Shown one piece after another: positions 24,148-33,400 of a stretch of DNA of 64,000 nt. This DNA comes from Diacronema lutheri (Eukaryota > Haptophyta > Pavlovophyceae > Pavlovales > Pavlovaceae), in contig JAGTXO010000001.1 of NCBI GenBank assembly GCA_019448385.1, positions 2,728,001-2,792,000 of the forward strand. Direction: 5' to 3'. The stretch's first letter is position 1, and each line of letters starts with the position of its first letter. The notes under the pieces are model-generated. The model made no database searches and was not told the origin of the DNA. It was given only the letters and a program-made list of their open reading frames with translations. Made by a program: the position numbers and the translations under genes.

Positions 24148-24946
24148 GCGCTTTTTCTCAGCAACACAGGAGATTATAAATTCATAAAGGTTAAATACTA
24201 ACGACGCTTACAGGCGGGTCAGCAGGAGGGGCGCGCACGGGGCCGAGGCTGGACAAACGGAGCGAGCGAAAGGTTAAATAATGGGCGACAACGCCTCGGC
24301 CGGTCGCTAGACGGGAGTGACTTGGCGGTCGACGGCAAGCCGGGCGGGCCGCGGGTTGGCATCATCAGCGGCTGGCGCGTCGGCGTCGGCGATCAGCGGG
24401 ACCATGCGATCGCCGTGCAGCCGTTGCGGCCGTCGCGGCTGCCGGGCAGCTTAGGCACGCGGCGTGCCGGCGTGGCGGACGACGGCTGGACGCGGCATTG
24501 GAACGTGCAGTCTAAGATCGTGAGGACGGAATGGTATCACGTGTCGCGCCATCGCCTCCGAGTCTATATACGGAGCGACCGCTCGGCACGCGCTCGCGCA
24601 GCGTCTGCCTCGCGCCCCGCTGGCCGGCTCGAGCGCAGCGCCGCTCGGCGGCGCGCGCCAGCTCGGCGTTCGTCCGCCGCCCGCCGGACGGGCCGCACGC
24701 TCGGCCGGCGAGCGTGTCAGTCGCGCACCGTGCGCGAGCGCCGCTCCGCGATCGGGCAGCCAGGCCGCCGGCCGTGGCCTCCTCCCTCGTGCGCCCGCAC
24801 GGCGCCGCGCTCGATTGCAAGTTTGCGCTCACGCCGAGCCCGCGCGGCCCGCCGGCTCGCCACCGTGTTCGGTGTGCTTCCTTTTTCTTCGTGTGTGCAT
24901 CGCCCCACGCGCCCTGCCCTCCGCCCGCCCGCCCGCCCACGCGCGA
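24148..24946. promoter_or_regulatory. Intergenic region with AT-rich promoter-like elements
   Basis: This 799-bp gap separates two minus-strand genes. In a genome this GC-rich, AT blocks stand out: TTATAAATTCATAAAGG near 24174-24190 lies just upstream of the cyclophilin start; AAAGGTTAAATA occurs twice (24186-24197 and 24269-24280); and TATATA occurs at 24565. Nothing between 24600 and 24946 reads as a convincing gene. Confidence 0.4.
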
Positions 24947-25345
24947 TCACGCGGCGTCATCGTAGTTCTGGCATGTCTGCCTGTTCATCGGGTTGTCGCA
25001 CGGCAAGAGGCCAAAGTTGCCCTTCATCAGGCCTTCCATGCCGGGCACCATCTTGGAGAGCACGTTGGTCACGCCCGCCGCGCCACCGAACGCCACCGTG
25101 TCGAACCAGTTGGGCGTGTGCGTTTTGGGATTCATGATGAAGTCGTACGAGTGCTTCTCGTCGTGGTCCTCGCCGATGCCAAACGCGGGCCCGCCCATCG
25201 CCTCATTGTGCCCGATGTGGCAGAGGCTCGAGCCGGGCTGGCACGTCGGGTTCACGCGCGCGATCTCCTCAAAGTACTCGTGCGCGGCGTCGACGCTCTT
25301 CTCAAGGCTGCGCGGCGTGGCCATGGCGGCTGGCGCGACACACAA
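24947..25345 (-). CDS. Small orphan protein (125-132 residues)
   Basis: Unrecognised single-exon gene. An ATG at 25345 gives 132 residues; an ATG at 25324 (MATPRSLEKSVDAA) gives 125 and is equally likely. Sequence is balanced, not low-complexity, with codons rich in G/C at third positions, which supports a real gene. Visible features are two cysteine pairs (PTCQPGSSLC and LPCDNPMNRQTC), an acidic/histidine stretch GIGEDHDEKHSYDF, and a glycine-rich weakly hydrophobic segment VAFGGAAGVTNVL near the C terminus. No signal peptide. It is divergent from the Ubl-MFS gene with 99 bp between the starts, so the two may share a promoter. Confidence 0.65.
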   Translation of the reverse strand: MCVAPAAMATPRSLEKSVDAAHEYFEEIARVNPTCQPGSSLCHIGHNEAMGGPAFGIGEDHDEKHSYDFIMNPKTHTPNWFDTVAFGGAAGVTNVLSKMVPGMEGLMKGNFGLLPCDNPMNRQTCQNYDDAA

Positions 25346-25444
25346 GCGCGGCGGATCAAAAGCAGCGTCGGGGACGGTTGGACTCGACTTTCAAAAAATC
25401 GGAATCCTGATCGCGCAGTCCGGAAGGCGCGAGGACGGCGCGAG
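25346..25444. promoter_or_regulatory. Shared promoter region, small orphan / Ubl-MFS
   Basis: Only 99 bp separate the two divergent start codons. It contains the relatively AT-rich stretch GACTTTCAAAAAATCGGAAT (25387-25406), which is the only plausible core-promoter sequence between them. Confidence 0.4.
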
Positions 25445-27601
25445 ATGGCGGAGAGCGCGCAGGACAGCCCAGTCCGCATCGTGTGCACGCCGGCGCAAGG
25501 GCGGGCGGTGCGCGAGCTACTTGTCGCGGGCGGGACAACAGTGGCGCAGCTCTCGGCCGAGCTCGCCCGCGCGCTCGGCCTTGACACCGACGCCGTAACG
25601 CTCGAGCGCCCGGGCTCGGGCGGTGTGCCGCTCGCTCCGGACGTCGCGATGCGCGACTACGCGCGCGGCGGGGCGCTCCAGCTGCGCTACTCGGTGCGCG
25701 AGCGCAGCACGGCGCCATTCGCGTCGCCTGCCCAGCCGCAGCACGCTGCCGACGCCGCCGAGCCGTCGGGCTCAGCGGGCTTGGCGAGCGCGGCCACCAT
25801 CGCTGCGCCGCACCCGCTGCCCGAGGGCGCGAGCGCGACCGACATCTCCGCGTGCACCTTTCTGAACGCGCGGCGCGGCGAGGACGCACGCAGCGCTGCG
25901 GCCGTGCCGAGCAACGGCGGCCGCGTCCCGCCCGCCCTCTACGCTGCCCTGGCGCTTGACATGTGCGCCGTTGCGCTCGTGATCCCGCTGCTGCCCACAT
26001 TTTCGCGCATGCTCGGTGGTGACGCTGCGTTCGCTGGCATGCTGCAGGCGGTGTACGGGCTGGCGCAGGTGCTCGGCGCGGGCGTGCTCGGCGGCCTCTC
26101 CGACCGTCGCGGCCGCCGCCCCGTCCTGCAGCTCTCGCTCGCCGGCGGCTTCGTCGGGTATGCTGTCCTCGCAGTCGCGGTCGGCGCGAAGCTCGACCGT
26201 CATTGGCTTTTGCTCTCGCGCCTGCCGATCGGGCTGACCAAGCAGACGGTGGCGGTGACGCGCGCGGTGGTGACGGACTGCACGCGCGCCACCGGCCGCG
26301 CGCAGGCTCTCGGCCGCCTCGCCGCCGCCGGCGGTCTCGGTTTCGTCATCGGCCCGGCGCTCGGCGGGATTCTCGCGGCCACCGTCTCACCGCTCGCGCC
26401 GCCCGCCGTCGCCGTCGCGCTCTTCGCTGCGGCGCAGCTGCTCGTGTGCGGCGCGCTGCCTGAGACGGTGCCCACCGTCGTCGCCGCGCGCGAGCTCGCC
26501 GCGTCGCTCGAAGCCGCGCGTCCCGTCCTCGCCGCGAGCGCGCGCGCGCATGCGCTCAACGTTGCGATCCATGGCGGCGCCGGCTCGGTGCAGCTCGCCA
26601 AGCATGGCTGGGACGCGCTCGAGCCGCTGCGCGCGCCGGGCGGCGCGCTGCTGCCGTTGGCGCCGGCGACGGCGATTGGCTCCGACGTGATCCGCAGCTG
26701 GCGCGACGAACTCCAGTCCGGCCGCGCGGTGCCTCCGCTGCCGCCCGCCGAGGTCGAGCAGCTCATCGACGCGTGGAGCGCGCGGCTGGCCGCACGCGCT
26801 GCGGCGGACGGGCTCGTGTGCACAGCCGACGTTGAAAGCGTGCTCGAGGCGCTCTTCGTCGAAGCGCGCGAGGCACGCGGCATGCTGCCCGTGGGCGCCG
26901 CCACTCGCCTCGCCGCCGAGCGCGCCGCCGAACGCGCCGGCCTTCCGCCGCCGCGCGGCGCGGCGAGCGAACTGCTCGCGTCCGCGCGCGCGCTCGCGCT
27001 CGCGCTGCGCGGCCGTCCGGCGCTCGTCCGGCTGTGCGCCGTACGCGCGCTTGCCGAGTGCGCCGTGCTCACGGTGCACAACACATTCCCGTCGTACGCG
27101 CACGACTCGCTCGGCCTTCGCCCAAAGCAGATCGGCTATGTGATGACGTGCGCCGCGGCCATGTCGGTCCTCGTCGACGTCCTCGCGCTCCCGCGCCTCC
27201 TCCGCCTGCGCGCGCTCTCCGTGCGAGGCACCGCCCTCCTCGGCCTGGCAATCGCCGCCGTCGCGCTGCCGGCGTGCGGCGGCGCGCGCGGCATCAGCGC
27301 GCTCGTCAGCGCGCTCGTCCTCGTCTCCGCCGGCGCGTCGCTCGTGCGCACGTCCACCTCGGCGCTCATGGTGAATCTCGCGCGCGCGGCGGACGCGGGC
27401 ACCGTCTCGGGCCTAATCGACGCGATCGAGTCGGTCTGCCGGGTCTGCTCGCCGCTGCTCGGCGGCGTGCTGCTCAAGCAGTACGGCGCGTGGGCGCCCG
27501 GGGCGGCTGCGTGCGCGCTCGCGCTCGTCGCGCTCGTCGAGCTCCTTAGCCTCGCGCTGCCGCGCCCGCCCGCGCCCGTGCCCGAGCACAAGGGCGAGTA
27601 G
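25445..27601 (+). CDS. Major facilitator transporter with N-terminal ubiquitin-like domain
   Basis: Intronless, 718 residues from the ATG at 25445; longer upstream reading frame lacks support. Residues about 8-80 look like a ubiquitin/beta-grasp fold: VRIVCTPAQGRAVRE, a T-V-A-Q-L helix start, ...LERPGSGGVPLAPDVAMRDYARGGALQLRY. From about residue 160 a 12-helix MFS transporter follows, with ALDMCAVALVIPLLPTF in helix 1 and the motif GGLSDRRGRRPVL between helices 2 and 3, closest in feel to MFSD9/MFSD10 or tetracycline-type carriers. The central cytoplasmic loop (about 26490-26990) is unusually long and helical. The substrate cannot be read from the sequence. It is a membrane protein with no cleavable signal; the Ubl would face the cytosol. 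Confidence 0.85.
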   Translation: MAESAQDSPVRIVCTPAQGRAVRELLVAGGTTVAQLSAELARALGLDTDAVTLERPGSGGVPLAPDVAMRDYARGGALQLRYSVRERSTAPFASPAQPQHAADAAEPSGSAGLASAATIAAPHPLPEGASATDISACTFLNARRGEDARSAAAVPSNGGRVPPALYAALALDMCAVALVIPLLPTFSRMLGGDAAFAGMLQAVYGLAQVLGAGVLGGLSDRRGRRPVLQLSLAGGFVGYAVLAVAVGAKLDRHWLLLSRLPIGLTKQTVAVTRAVVTDCTRATGRAQALGRLAAAGGLGFVIGPALGGILAATVSPLAPPAVAVALFAAAQLLVCGALPETVPTVVAARELAASLEAARPVLAASARAHALNVAIHGGAGSVQLAKHGWDALEPLRAPGGALLPLAPATAIGSDVIRSWRDELQSGRAVPPLPPAEVEQLIDAWSARLAARAAADGLVCTADVESVLEALFVEAREARGMLPVGAATRLAAERAAERAGLPPPRGAASELLASARALALALRGRPALVRLCAVRALAECAVLTVHNTFPSYAHDSLGLRPKQIGYVMTCAAAMSVLVDVLALPRLLRLRALSVRGTALLGLAIAAVALPACGGARGISALVSALVLVSAGASLVRTSTSALMVNLARAADAGTVSGLIDAIESVCRVCSPLLGGVLLKQYGAWAPGAAACALALVALVELLSLALPRPPAPVPEHKGE

Positions 27602-27725
27602 ATGTGCGCAGGAACAGTGGGCATGGGCGTGAGCCACGGTCTACGCCAGCCTGGTGAGGTGTCGGGCGGCACAATTCGCCGAAAGTGTTCACGTGGTGTG
27701 CACTGGTGCGGAGCCCACCGGTGGC

Positions 27726-28910
27726 TCACATGATGATTTTGGGCTCGGCGATGGACTCTTTGACGTTCTTGTGCGGCAGCACGAGCCCACCGTTCAGGTA
27801 GATCTCGTCGCTCAGCGTCACGCTCTCGCCAAGCACGGTGTTGCCCTCGACGCGCACCCACTGCCCGATCACTGACTTCCAACCGATGATCGAGTCGACG
27901 ATGTACGAGTGCTTGCCGACCACGCAGCCTTCTAGCAGCGTGCTGCGCTCGATGTGCACGCCTGCGCCCGCAGCGCGCGCGCGCGGCGGGTGGCAAGCAG
28001 TCGGCGCGACGCGGCGCGGCGCAGGCGCGGGCGCGGGCGCATCCTGCAGCGTGCGCGCGCGCTCACCATCGTGCACGACAACATTGGGCCCGATCACGAC
28101 GGCCGGCCCGATCAAGCAGCCCTTCCCGATCGTCGCGCTCGGCGAGATCAGCACGTCGCCCACGACGGCCGGGTGCACCGACAGGATCGCGGGCTCGGTC
28201 GCGCGGTGGTGCGCAAGCCGGAGCTGAGCGCCGAGGAGATGGTGTTTCGGCGAGCCGATGTCGAGCCAGTAGCCGCGGAGCGGCATGCAGTAGAGCTGCT
28301 CCTCCTGCGCCATCACCGGCAAGATCTCTTTCTCCATCGACGCCGGCTTGGGCTGCAGCCGCGCGAGGACACTCGGGCTGAAAGCCGCGACACCCGCGTT
28401 GACGAGGTTGCCCGAAAATTGCTTGGGCTTGTTGACGAAGCGGAGGACCTTGCCGGACGCGTCGTGCTGCACGACGCCATACCTTGAGGGCTCCTCCACC
28501 TTGGTGACGAGGACCGTGCCCTCGCGTCCGTGCGCTTTGTGGAAGGCGAGGAGCTCGGCGAAAGGGAACGCGCAGGTGATGTCCGAGTTGACGACGAAAA
28601 AGTCCTCCTTCGTGTTGAGGAAGTCGCGCGCGTAGGCGATCGGACCGGCGGTGCCCAACGGCTCCTGCTCGTGCGAGCACACGACTTTGATCCCCAAGTC
28701 GTGCTGCGCCTTGAGCAAGAATTCCTCCATCACCGCGGGCGAGTACGAGATCGCGAGAATGACCTCGCGCACGCCCGCGGCCGCAAGGGCCTCGAGCTGG
28801 TGGAGCAGCTGCGCTTTGTTGCAAAACTCGACAAGCGGCTTCGGCTTTGACAGCGTGAGCGGCCGGAGCCGCGTGCCAAAGCCTCCGACGAGGATGAGCG
28901 CCTTCGTCAT
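27726..28910 (-). CDS. GMPPB: Mannose-1-phosphate guanylyltransferase (GDP-mannose pyrophosphorylase B)
   Basis: Exons 28910-28067 and 27961-27726, joined across a 105-bp GT-AG intron, give 359 residues, the usual length of the family. The ATG at 28910 was chosen because the protein then begins MTKALILVGGFGTRLRPLT, where known family members begin; an in-frame ATG at 29024 would add an AT-rich 38-residue leader. Seen: the nucleotide-binding GGFGTRLRPLTLSKPKPLVEF signature, FFVVNSDITCAFPF, NKPKQFSGNLVNAGV, GYWLDIGSPK, and a C-terminal left-handed beta-helix of IGxxxxIG hexapeptides. It makes GDP-mannose from mannose-1-phosphate and GTP in the cytosol for glycosylation, polysaccharides and ascorbate. 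Convergent with the MFS gene (124 bp) and divergent from the secreted trefoil gene. Confidence 0.95.
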   Translation of the reverse strand: MTKALILVGGFGTRLRPLTLSKPKPLVEFCNKAQLLHQLEALAAAGVREVILAISYSPAVMEEFLLKAQHDLGIKVVCSHEQEPLGTAGPIAYARDFLNTKEDFFVVNSDITCAFPFAELLAFHKAHGREGTVLVTKVEEPSRYGVVQHDASGKVLRFVNKPKQFSGNLVNAGVAAFSPSVLARLQPKPASMEKEILPVMAQEEQLYCMPLRGYWLDIGSPKHHLLGAQLRLAHHRATEPAILSVHPAVVGDVLISPSATIGKGCLIGPAVVIGPNVVVHDGERARTLQDAPAPAPAPRRVAPTACHPPRARAAGAGVHIERSTLLEGCVVGKHSYIVDSIIGWKSVIGQWVRVEGNTVLGESVTLSDEIYLNGGLVLPHKNVKESIAEPKIIM

Positions 28911-29061
28911 CTTCCGCGCGCCGCGGATACCGCCGCCAGACTTGCTAGTTGCTTGGCCCACACGGGTCAAAAAGTCGAAGGCAAAAAGGCGGGTGCGCAC
29001 AAAAATATTCATTATTCTTCCCATAAACAGCTAAAAAGAGGTAAAAATCGCTTTTTGCACG
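28911..29061. promoter_or_regulatory. Shared promoter region, GMPPB / secreted trefoil gene
   Basis: The 151 bp between divergent starts contain a marked AT-rich block, ACAAAAATATTCATTATTC (about 29000-29018) plus AAAAAGAGGTAAAAATCGC just before the plus-strand start. Such blocks are rare in this window and are probably the core promoter. Confidence 0.45.
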
Positions 29062-29955
29062 ATGACCTGCAGCGCGAGTGCCACGTGTCGGCGGAGAGTG
29101 CGCGCGTTGTGCGCCGTCGCGCTGGCAGCGGCTGGCGCGTCGGCCAAGCCGGCGGAGCCACTGCCGTCGAGGCCGGTCTTCCACCTGCAGGACCCCATCG
29201 ACGGCCTCTGCCTCGGCCCGCACGGCTTCATGCAGTGCGACACGGACGCGCTATGGACGGTCGGCGTCGCAAGCGGCCGGCAGTCGATCGTGAGCTTCCT
29301 GCACCCGAGCGAGGAGGCCAAGTGCCTTGAGCGCGTGCAGACGGGCAAGTACGATTCAAAGGTGCGGCTCGCCTCGTGCAAGGCGGGCAACACGCTCAAG
29401 TGGAACATCAAGCCGATGGTGTCTGGCGCGATGGTGACCTCGGACGACGGCAAGCAGTGCGTCGCGCGCATGGGCAACTTTGCCGGGATGCAGCCGTGCG
29501 ACTTTGGATACACGGCACTCGTCGTGGCCGAGTCGCCGCTGCGCAACACCGGCTTCTTCCTCGCGGCCAAGGACGGCACGTGCTTTGACGGCGTACGCTT
29601 CCGCCCGTGCAACAAGGGCGACCCGATGCTCTACTGGGGTGCCGCCGTCCGCTTTGACAGCCCCAAGGGCGAGGGCTACTACTCCTTCTTCAAGTTCCAC
29701 CAGCTGCGCACCGACCCTGGCCAAAAGTGCCTCGCGCGCGAGTCAAGCAAGCGCCATTCGCCCACAGTGCTCGCTGACTGCGCGCACTGGGGCGCAAAGT
29801 CGTGGGCTCTGATGAAGGGCAGGCTCACACACGACAAGGGGCGCGCGTGCGTCAAGCGTGACGACAAGACGGGCGGCGCGCGGATGGTGGCGTGCAGCGA
29901 GGGGGGCACGCCCATCACGCTCACCACGCCCGACCGGCTGCGTGCTTACCCCTGA
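29062..29955 (+). CDS. Secreted protein with ricin-type beta-trefoil-like repeats
   Basis: Intronless, 297 residues. The N terminus has basic residues then RALCAVALAAAGASAKP, a good secretory signal peptide with cleavage near ASA. The mature protein carries repeated cysteine-anchored units: LCLGPHGFMQCDTDALWTV, CLERVQTG...VRLASCKAG...LKWNI, CVARMG...MQPCD, CFDG...FRPCNKGDPMLYWG, CLARESS...LADCAHWGAKSWAL, and CVKRDD...MVACSEGG. The CL-x(n)-L-x2-C-x(n)-W pattern suggests two beta-trefoil domains of the carbohydrate-binding type; no catalytic domain is present. Its partner and substrate are unknown. The fold assignment rests on spacing only. Confidence 0.7.
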   Translation: MTCSASATCRRRVRALCAVALAAAGASAKPAEPLPSRPVFHLQDPIDGLCLGPHGFMQCDTDALWTVGVASGRQSIVSFLHPSEEAKCLERVQTGKYDSKVRLASCKAGNTLKWNIKPMVSGAMVTSDDGKQCVARMGNFAGMQPCDFGYTALVVAESPLRNTGFFLAAKDGTCFDGVRFRPCNKGDPMLYWGAAVRFDSPKGEGYYSFFKFHQLRTDPGQKCLARESSKRHSPTVLADCAHWGAKSWALMKGRLTHDKGRACVKRDDKTGGARMVACSEGGTPITLTTPDRLRAYP

Positions 29956-30403
29956 CTGGCGGCAAATGGCAAGGCCACAGGCGGGGCGGCCGAAGACGGC
30001 GGCGGCTGCGACGTGGGCGCGGGCGCGGGCGCGGGCGCGCCCGTCGCTCACGCCGGGAGCTTGCGCACGGTCAGCAGTGGGGCCGCCAGACCGGCGAGCA
30101 ACGTGACCGCATTTGCGAGCGCCGTGCTCGCTTTCGTCCGCGGCGGGCGTGCCTGGTGATGCGCGTGGGCGCGATGGGGCGCGAGCGCGCGTCAACCTCA
30201 CGCGCGGGTGCGAATGACGCGCAGGGGTCAGACGAATCGTTCACCCGGACACACAATCATCACAGACTCACAGAGACGAGCTTGTTGTTGAAGCTTGTGT
30301 CGTGTTCGCCGCTTCTGATCTCAGGTCTCTACAGTCCACGGCATACAAATTGAGGCCACAGACGAGTACGGCACAGTGACGACCCGCCGCGACAAGCAGT
30401 CGC
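29956..30403. other. Convergent intergenic region, no gene seen
   Basis: This 448-bp gap lies between the stops of the trefoil gene (+) and the USP gene (-). It should hold both 3' untranslated regions. I see a GC-rich GGGCGCGGGCGC run near 30018 and then a less GC-rich segment (30230-30380) but no coding, tRNA or repeat signal. Confidence 0.5.
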
Positions 30404-33400
30404 TCAGTCTGATGGCTGCATGCTCGCGTCGTCGTCGTCGTTGAGCGCGTCGCCGTCGGCGACGCCTGCGGCGTCGCTCGCGAGAGGCGCGGCCAGCAGC
30501 TCGCCGGCCAGTCCGGCGGGGAGCGGCTCGGACTCCGATGCTGGGCCAACACGCTGCACCTCGACCACTTCGCTGATCGGCGGCAGCGCCGCGGCGCTCG
30601 CGAGCTGCGCCGCGCGCGCGGCGAAGGGCGGGCAGAGGCTGCCAATCGCACGCAAGGCGTCGCACGCGACCGGCGCGAACTGCGGCTCGCGGACGGCGAG
30701 CTCGCGCAAAGCGACGCCCGCCGCCTCGAGCTCGTCGGCGTACGGGCCGGGCGTGGCCGCGTGCTCGGCGGCGAGGCCGAGCGCGTGCTCGTACAACGCG
30801 CGACTCCGCTCGTCGCGCAAATAGTGCGATGCGAGCTCGGGCGCCATCGTTATCGCGCCGATCGCGGCGAGGGAGCAGAGGGCGAGCTCGCGCGCGCACG
30901 CGCCGGACGGGAGGCCGGACTGCGCGCTGCTGACGAAACTGAGCATCCAGTCGAGTGCAGAGCACGTGGGCACGTGCGCGCTTCGCAGGAGCGCGCTCTC
31001 GCGCAGCAGCAGCGCGCAGTGGCGCAAACCCGCGCGCACGACGCGAAGTGCGTTCGAGTCTGGGAGCGAGCTGCTCTCGCCGATGGCCGCCACGGCCGCG
31101 GCCGCGACGGCGCCGCTGTCGCCGTCGCCGCCGTCGGCGGCAGCGGCGTCGGCGACGGAGGCGGCGGCAAGCTCGGTCGCGGCGGCAGCTCGCATTGCGA
31201 GAAGGGATGAGGCCCACCCAACAGCATGGCTGACCACATCCACCTCCTGTATGTACGTCTGCACGAGCACACTGGTGCACTCGGCCGCGAAGGAACGCCA
31301 CTGCGCGGCGGGCACGTGTGCAAGGACGGTGCAGCGGTGGCCGGGCTCGAGCGCGGCAGACAGCGCGCGCTCCTCGTACTCCACGCCCACGGGCGAGGCG
31401 TCGTCGCCGTCCGAACCGAGCCCGCCCGCGCCGGCCGTCGCGCGCGCGGCAGCGGCGAGGAGCTCGCGCGCGCCGGGCGTGTGCCCATGCTCAGCGAGCA
31501 GCACGTGCACGAGGCGCAGGGTGGACTGCGGTTGGCGGAGCGGGGTGGAGTGGGAGCGCGCGCCCCACGCGCCGGCGCAGGAGGTGCGCGTGAGCCGCGG
31601 CTGACCTGTGGCGCGCGTGCGTCGGCGCACGTGGCGCGCGCGGCACACAGGCTGCGCGTGGCGCGTGCGCGCGGCGCGTGGCGCGCGGCGCGCGGCGCGT
31701 GGCGCGCGGCGCGTGGCGCGTGGCGCGCGGCGCGCGGCGCGTGGCGCGTGGCGAGCCGCACATTGGACGCCAGCGCACGCGGGGGGGGGGGGGGGGAGGG
31801 GGAAGGGGGGGGGGGGGCGCGTGCGTGCAAGCGCGCGGGCGCGCGCACGAGTCCGTCGACGTGGCAGAGGGCATGGAAGAAGCGCGTGAGCTCCGACGCG
31901 AGCTGATCGTGCTCTTGGAGTAGCGGCCAGCTGATGAGGGGAAGGAGGCTTCTGCCCAGCGCAGCTGCGGGCGCCAGGGCGCAGGATCGGGCGCGGGCGG
32001 GGCGGGACGCGATGGCCGAAAAGGAGAGGGGTGTGAGGCGGCGTGAAACGTGCGACAATGGGTGTGGTGGCCACACACAGCCACAGCCGATGAGCGCGCG
32101 CAAGGCGGCGATGGATCGGCTGGCAGCGATGGCGGACGCAACGATGGCAGACGCAGCGATGGCGGACGGAGGACGCACCGGGGTCGCACTGCGATAGGAG
32201 CACGGCTCGAAGCTGCGCAAGGCGGCCCGTAGGCTCGACGCCATTGCGCATCGACACCTCGAGGAGGCAGCGGTGCAGCAGCTGCAGCACGGTGGTCAGC
32301 TCGGCGGCGTGCCGGCCGCCGCCGAGCAGCGTGCGCGCGAGCGAGCCGGCGACCTCGGCGAGCTGAGCAACGCCGGTCGTCTCGCACAGCGCGTCGAGCA
32401 GGAGCCCGTCTGACGCCTGCGCGCCGCGCGACACTTCGACGAGAAGCCGTAACCGTCGGTTACGGAGCGTCTCGCGCTCCGTCATCAGCAGCGGCACGCC
32501 GGCGAGCGCGCGGTGCGCGTGCGCGCGGCGCGCGTCGGCAGATGCCGCGTCGAGGGTCGAGCACAGCTCGAACATGCGCGCGTAGAGCTGCGGCGAGTAG
32601 TCGCAGGTCGGCGTGAGAAGCACGTGTCCGATCGCCCAGTCGACCGTCGGATGCTGCGCCGCGCAGTCGCTCAACTCGGGGTAGGCGCGCAGGACGAGCA
32701 GCGCCGTGGCGTACAACGAGTCGAGCATCTGCGCGTGTGCGGCGCAGCGTGCGCGCGCCAGGGCGAGGCGTGCAGCACCGTGGAGTGAGGGGGGGCTGGC
32801 GTGAGGGGCTGGCGTGTGCGCGCGGGGGCGCACGCCGCGCCGCGCGTCGGCGCCGCGCAGCGTATGTGACCTCGTTGTTGTAGTCGACCATGTGCTGCTG
32901 CGGCGAGACGAGCAGAAAGGAGTGTAGCAGGCGCGAGAAGATGCCCTCGTCGCGGAAGAAGATGAGGAGCTCCGGGGCCTCCTCGACGATCAGCAGCCAT
33001 AGCGCGAGCAACTCCTGCCGCGCGCGGTGCCGCGCGCGATGGAAGCGACAGTGCAGAGCGGACCGGAGGGCGGCAGGCGGGTCTCACGCGCGTGCGCGAC
33101 ACTCGCGCGTTGGCGCGGCGCGCAGCGCGGCGCGCAGGGCGAGGCGCGCGGTGGCGAGCGCCGCGCGTGCGGTGCGCGGCGCGTGCGCGCGGCCCTCGCG
33201 CGCGCGGGCATGCGGTCGCGCGCGGCTTGCCTTCTTCGACTCGTCCACCTCCACCTGCAGCTGGTCGACGCTGACGTAGAGCTCCCAGAGCGGCCGTGAT
33301 AGCTCGACCAGCTCGTCGGTGAGCTGCGCGGCGGGCACGTTGCTGAGCGCGGCGAGAAGCACGTCGGCCATGTTTTGGTACATGCGCAGCCAGGTGCGTG

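Noticed and set aside
24815-25444. N-terminal extension of the Ubl-MFS protein upstream of 25445
   Set aside because: It reads antisense through the small orphan gene and is Arg/Ala-rich; the ATG at 25445 starts the recognisable Ubl fold.
28911-29024. 38-residue extension of GMPPB from the ATG at 29024
   Set aside because: Known family members start at the MxxALILVGGFG block, and the extension lies in the AT-rich promoter region; a targeting role cannot be excluded but is unsupported.
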